Below the pieces are notes generated by a model. It worked only from the letters and a program-made list of their open reading frames with translations. It ran no database searches and had not been told where the DNA came from. Of a DNA stretch of 64,000 nt, positions 61,150 to 64,000 are shown one piece after another. Both the position numbers and the translations under genes were made by a program. Source of the stretch: Cognatishimia activa (lineage in GTDB: Bacteria; Pseudomonadota; Alphaproteobacteria; Rhodobacterales; Rhodobacteraceae). The stretch is from NCBI RefSeq assembly GCF_017798205.1, contig NZ_CP060010.1:124001-188000 (forward strand), in the 5' to 3' direction. The stretch's first letter is position 1, and each line of letters starts with the position of its first letter.

Positions 61150-62778
61150 ATGGGCTGGATGAAAGATGAAACCGGACTTGGCAAAACCGAGGCCAATTTT
61201 GTACCGCTGACCCCGCTCAGCCATTTGCGCCGCGCGGTTCAGGTGTTTCCGGATCGTCTGGCCAATGTCTACGGCGACCACCGCAAGACCTATGTGGAAT
61301 ATTATGAACGCTGCACGCGCTTTGCCTCGGCTCTGGTGAAAATGGGCGTTCAGCCCGGTGACGTTGTGGCAACGCTTTTGCCCAACATACCCGCGCAATG
61401 TGAAGCGAGCTTTGGTGTGCCAGCCTCAGGTGCGGTCCTGAACACGACTAACACGCGTCTGGATGCCTCGACCGTTGGCTATATTTTTGACCACGGAGAA
61501 GCCAAAGTCGTGCTGGTAGACACTAGCCTTTTGCCCCTCGTTCAGGCCTCGATTGAGAAAATGGAAGGCCCGGCCCCAACCATCATCGAAGTCGCAGACC
61601 CCCAAGCAGGCTTTCCGCCAAGCGGCGATCACGTCGAGTACGAAGACTTCGTCGCAGGCGGTGACGCGGATTTCGACTGGATCATGCCTGAGGATGAGTG
61701 GGAAAGCCTTGCGCTGAACTACACCTCGGGCACCACGGGTCGTCCCAAGGGCGTGGTCTATCACCACCGCGGCGCCTATCTTATGACCATGGGCACCGTC
61801 GTGTCCTGGCGTCTGACCCTGCATCCTGTCTATCTGACGATCGTGCCGCTGTTTCATTGCAACGGCTGGAACCACACCTGGATGATGCCGGTTCTGGGCG
61901 GCACCGTGGTCTGCTGCCGCGACATCACGGCCAAGAACGTCTTTGACGCCATCGCCGATGAAGGCGTGACTCACATGGGCGGGGCTCCGATTGTTCTGAA
62001 CGCCTTGGTCAATTCGCCGGCCGAAGACCGTCGAGACTTTGACCACATTGTCGAGACCTACACCGCGGGCGCACCCCCTGCCCCAGCAACCCTCGCGAAA
62101 ATCGAAGAGCTCGGGTTTAATATCACCCATGTTTACGGTCTGACCGAAACCTATGGGCACGTGACTGAATGCTATTGGAAAGGCGGCGATTGGGACGACA
62201 TGAGCACCGCCGAAGTCGCAGCGCGTAAGAGTCAGCAAGGCGTGGCCTTCCCGATGATGGAACCTGTGATTGTGCGCGACAGCGAGCATAATCCGGTTCC
62301 TATGGACGGTACAACGCAGGGCGAAATCGCCATTCGCGGCAACTCGGTCATGAAGGGGTATTTGAAGAACCCCGAGGCCACCGAAGAGGCCTTCAAAGGC
62401 GGGTATTTCAACTCTGGCGACATCGCTGTGCAGCACCCAGACAGCTATATCCAGATCGCCGACCGCGCCAAGGACATCATCATTTCCGGTGGCGAAAACA
62501 TCAGTTCAGTCGAAGTCGAGGGCGTTCTCATGGAGCACCCGGACGTTCTGCTCGCGGCTGTGGTTGCAAAGAACGACGAGAAATGGGGCGAAGTGCCTTG
62601 CGCCTTCGTCGAACTCAAACCCGGCGCGACTGCCACGGACAAAGATCTGATTGCCTTCAGCCGCGAGACGCTGGCGGGCTTCAAAGCCCCCAAACATGTG
62701 CTGTTCCAAGAGCTGCCGAAAACTTCGACCGGCAAAATCCAAAAGTTCGAGCTGCGCAAAATCGCAAACGGCGACTAA
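61150..62778 (+). CDS. Acyl-CoA ligase (AMP-binding, medium/long chain type)
   Basis: Activates carboxylic acids to CoA thioesters with ATP. The 542 residues include the P-loop-like LNYTSGTTGRPKGVVYHHRG near 190-209, VPLFHCNGWNHTWMMPVLGG, THVYGLTETYGHVTECYW, the hinge motif DRAKDIISGGENISSVEVE-like block near 437-456 and the catalytic Lys in LPKTSTGKIQKFELRK near the C-terminus. The wording FHCNGW fits the group annotated as acyl-CoA synthetase in beta-oxidation contexts. It would feed substrates to the enzymes encoded upstream. Confidence 0.93.
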   Translation: MGWMKDETGLGKTEANFVPLTPLSHLRRAVQVFPDRLANVYGDHRKTYVEYYERCTRFASALVKMGVQPGDVVATLLPNIPAQCEASFGVPASGAVLNTTNTRLDASTVGYIFDHGEAKVVLVDTSLLPLVQASIEKMEGPAPTIIEVADPQAGFPPSGDHVEYEDFVAGGDADFDWIMPEDEWESLALNYTSGTTGRPKGVVYHHRGAYLMTMGTVVSWRLTLHPVYLTIVPLFHCNGWNHTWMMPVLGGTVVCCRDITAKNVFDAIADEGVTHMGGAPIVLNALVNSPAEDRRDFDHIVETYTAGAPPAPATLAKIEELGFNITHVYGLTETYGHVTECYWKGGDWDDMSTAEVAARKSQQGVAFPMMEPVIVRDSEHNPVPMDGTTQGEIAIRGNSVMKGYLKNPEATEEAFKGGYFNSGDIAVQHPDSYIQIADRAKDIIISGGENISSVEVEGVLMEHPDVLLAAVVAKNDEKWGEVPCAFVELKPGATATDKDLIAFSRETLAGFKAPKHVLFQELPKTSTGKIQKFELRKIANGD

Positions 62779-62859
62779 ATCTACCGCGTGGGCGTGATTG
62801 CCCACGCTATCCTTTCGCGCTAAACTGGCATCAACAAAGATGGCAGAGCAGCCACGCAC

Positions 62860-63873
62860 ATGAGCACCGCATTTGAAAAATATCAGAGGCTAGAGGCCTC
62901 AGCCCTTTGGCGTGAAACGCCCGAGGCGCAGCGTCGTGAGGTCATTATCTCGATCGGGGACGCGAGCCTTTTGATCTCTGACATGCAGGATCGCCCGCTG
63001 TCCCATTGGTCTCTGACGGCTGTGGAACGCGCGAACCCGGGCAAGACCCCTGCGATTTTCATTCCCGGCGGCGACGATTCAGAAAGCCTTGAGCTGGCAG
63101 AAAACGAGGTCGAGATGGTCGAGGCCATCGATACGCTCCGTAAAGCCCTGCATCGCGGAAAACCCCGCCCCGGACGCCTTAGGTGGGCGATCCTTTTGGG
63201 CAGCGTCGCTGCTTTGGCTGCTGGCCTGACCCTCTGGCTTCCGAACGCATTGCGCAGCCATGTTGTTGGGCTTGTACCGGATCTGAACCGCGTGGTGATC
63301 GGCAATGATGTGATCGGACATCTGGAACGTACGACAGGATCTGTCTGTCACTCGGGCCTTGGCGATCAAGCCCTGAAGAAACTCGCGCAAACCATTGGCG
63401 TGTCTGAAATTCTCGTCGTTCCGGGGGGCGTGAAATCCACAGCCTCTTTGCCGGGTACGGCCTTGGTCGTTGGGCGCAGTATCGTCGAAGACTTTGACGA
63501 CCCGGCCGCCGCCATTGGGTTCATGCTGGCCGAAGCCAAATTCGCAGAGGAAAACGATCCACTGGAACGCATCCTCGAATTTGGCGGCGTGACCGAGAGT
63601 TTCCGTCTGCTCACCTCGGGTCAATTGGCCCCCGAGACCCTGTCAGCCTACGCCGAACATCTGGCGATCTCGCCCGCCGGCAAAGCCTCGGATACAGCGC
63701 TGATCGAAGGATTTTCGGAGCTTGGCCTATCGGCCAGCCCCTACGCCTATGCGCTTGATATATCTGGGGAAACCACGCTCAATCTGATCGAAGCCGATGC
63801 GGTCATCACCCAAGGCGCGCCAATCCTCACAGATGGTGAATGGGTCGCATTGCAGGATATCTGCGCGACTTAG
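62860..63873 (+). CDS. Membrane-anchored protein of unknown function
   Basis: A 337-residue protein with a cytoplasmic N-terminal domain (about 1-105, with VIISIGDASLLISDMQDRP and LSHWSLTAVERANPGKTPAI), one membrane segment (LRWAILLGSVAALAAGLTLWL, about 107-127) and a C-terminal domain outside (LNRVVIGNDVIGHLE, EILVVPGGVKSTASLPGTAL). The outer part resembles a degenerate M48-type peptidase-associated layout, since it speaks of a release step (VVGRSIVEDFDDPAAAIGFMLAEA), but no HExxH is present. I do not recognise the family. The start ATG 62860 has GCAGAG upstream. It is convergent with the SPOR gene. Confidence 0.65.
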   Translation: MSTAFEKYQRLEASALWRETPEAQRREVIISIGDASLLISDMQDRPLSHWSLTAVERANPGKTPAIFIPGGDDSESLELAENEVEMVEAIDTLRKALHRGKPRPGRLRWAILLGSVAALAAGLTLWLPNALRSHVVGLVPDLNRVVIGNDVIGHLERTTGSVCHSGLGDQALKKLAQTIGVSEILVVPGGVKSTASLPGTALVVGRSIVEDFDDPAAAIGFMLAEAKFAEENDPLERILEFGGVTESFRLLTSGQLAPETLSAYAEHLAISPAGKASDTALIEGFSELGLSASPYAYALDISGETTLNLIEADAVITQGAPILTDGEWVALQDICAT

Positions 63874-63875
63874 AC

Positions 63876-64000
63876 TTACCTGATGTAGGCGTTGTGAAAA
63901 CCTGCCGAGCGGGCTTTGCTCAATGCCGACTGCGCGGCCGCATGCGAATGAAACGGTCCCGCCAGAACCATGCGCACCTCTTGATAGCCCTGACGCTGTT
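63876..64000 (-). CDS. SPOR-domain protein, C-terminal end (5' part outside the window)
   Basis: Reading minus from 63998, the last 40 residues are QRQGYQEVRMVLAGPFHSHA and on to SARSAGFHNAYIR-like wording, ending with TAA at 63876-63878. The strand RMVLAGPF, the pattern AAAQSALSKARSAGF and the final strand are the C-terminal half of a SPOR domain, which binds denuded peptidoglycan at division sites. The protein is truncated by the window edge. Its stop lies two bases after the convergent stop of the preceding gene. Confidence 0.7.
   Translation of the reverse strand, partial: QRQGYQEVRMVLAGPFHSHAAAQSALSKARSAGFHNAYIR

Overview
The window looks like a chromosomal segment of a marine-type alphaproteobacterium of the Rhodobacterales (Roseobacter group or close relatives). 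The evidence is the gene repertoire and the protein sequences: a phaC-phaP-phaR cluster with divergent phaZ, a MarR regulator of the LdtR type, an SdhE with the RGIKEMD motif, an XRE regulator directly before sdhE, and a short dispersed repeat (TTTCATCTTGC, three bases, AAATACTC) in several intergenic gaps. Coding density is very high, base composition is moderately GC-rich, and all but one or two genes look native. No rRNA, tRNA, CRISPR array, transposase or prophage gene was found.

Layout. 1-7.4 kb: the end of a sulfatase, secG, pyrG with a strongly structured leader, a GNAT acetyltransferase, two tandem TerB-like genes, a cytoplasmic PhnD-like binding protein, a class I glutamine amidotransferase and a DegT-type aminotransferase. 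7.4-11.8 kb: the polyhydroxyalkanoate locus phaR, phaP, phaC (minus) and phaZ (plus), with three perfect CTGC-N3-GCAG PhaR boxes. 11.8-16.2 kb: a GPH-type transporter, an alpha/beta hydrolase and thrS. 16.3-18.9 kb: a complete bufferin-type RiPP operon (DUF2282 precursor, DUF692/MNIO enzyme, DUF2063 partner, DoxX protein). 18.9-27 kb: small genes, csp, thyA-folA, gloA, a MarR regulator, XRE-sdhE, an aspartate-type aminotransferase and a MATE exporter. 27-30.5 kb: parE, an AT-richer orphan gene and an entericidin-like lipopeptide too short for routine gene finding.

30.4-36.5 kb is a urate catabolic island: puuD, a LysR regulator, uraH, a puuE-uraD fusion, allA and an NCS2 permease. allE lies 7 kb further on, beyond a homodimeric-type pyruvate dehydrogenase operon (aceE, aceF, lpdA) and a gap gene. 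Together they cover urate uptake, oxidation to 5-hydroxyisourate, OHCU, allantoin and allantoate, and then ureidoglycine and ureidoglycolate to glyoxylate and urea. The allantoate amidohydrolase step is not present here.

44.5-52.9 kb: an SRAP protein, DUF1992, a small GNAT, a pirin, a secreted 5'-nucleotidase with a candidate Pho box, DUF952-pyrD-arsC in a translationally coupled set, a MATE exporter and two hotdog thioesterases. 52.9-62.8 kb is a fatty-acid beta-oxidation region: two tandem MerR regulators with a perfect 11-bp-arm palindrome between them, acyl-CoA dehydrogenase, a small RHH-like gene, a GST, thiolase, FadB-like multifunctional enzyme, a sulfotransferase-fold protein and an acyl-CoA ligase. 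The window closes with a membrane-anchored unknown and the end of a SPOR-domain gene.

Most worth a second look: the pyrG leader, which can pair in a multibranch fold that hides the ribosome-binding site; the bufferin operon with its hairpin after the precursor gene; the PhaR and MerR operators; and the repeated use of overlapping stop codons at convergent gene ends. Functions are assigned from recognisable motifs and remembered family features. No database search was run.
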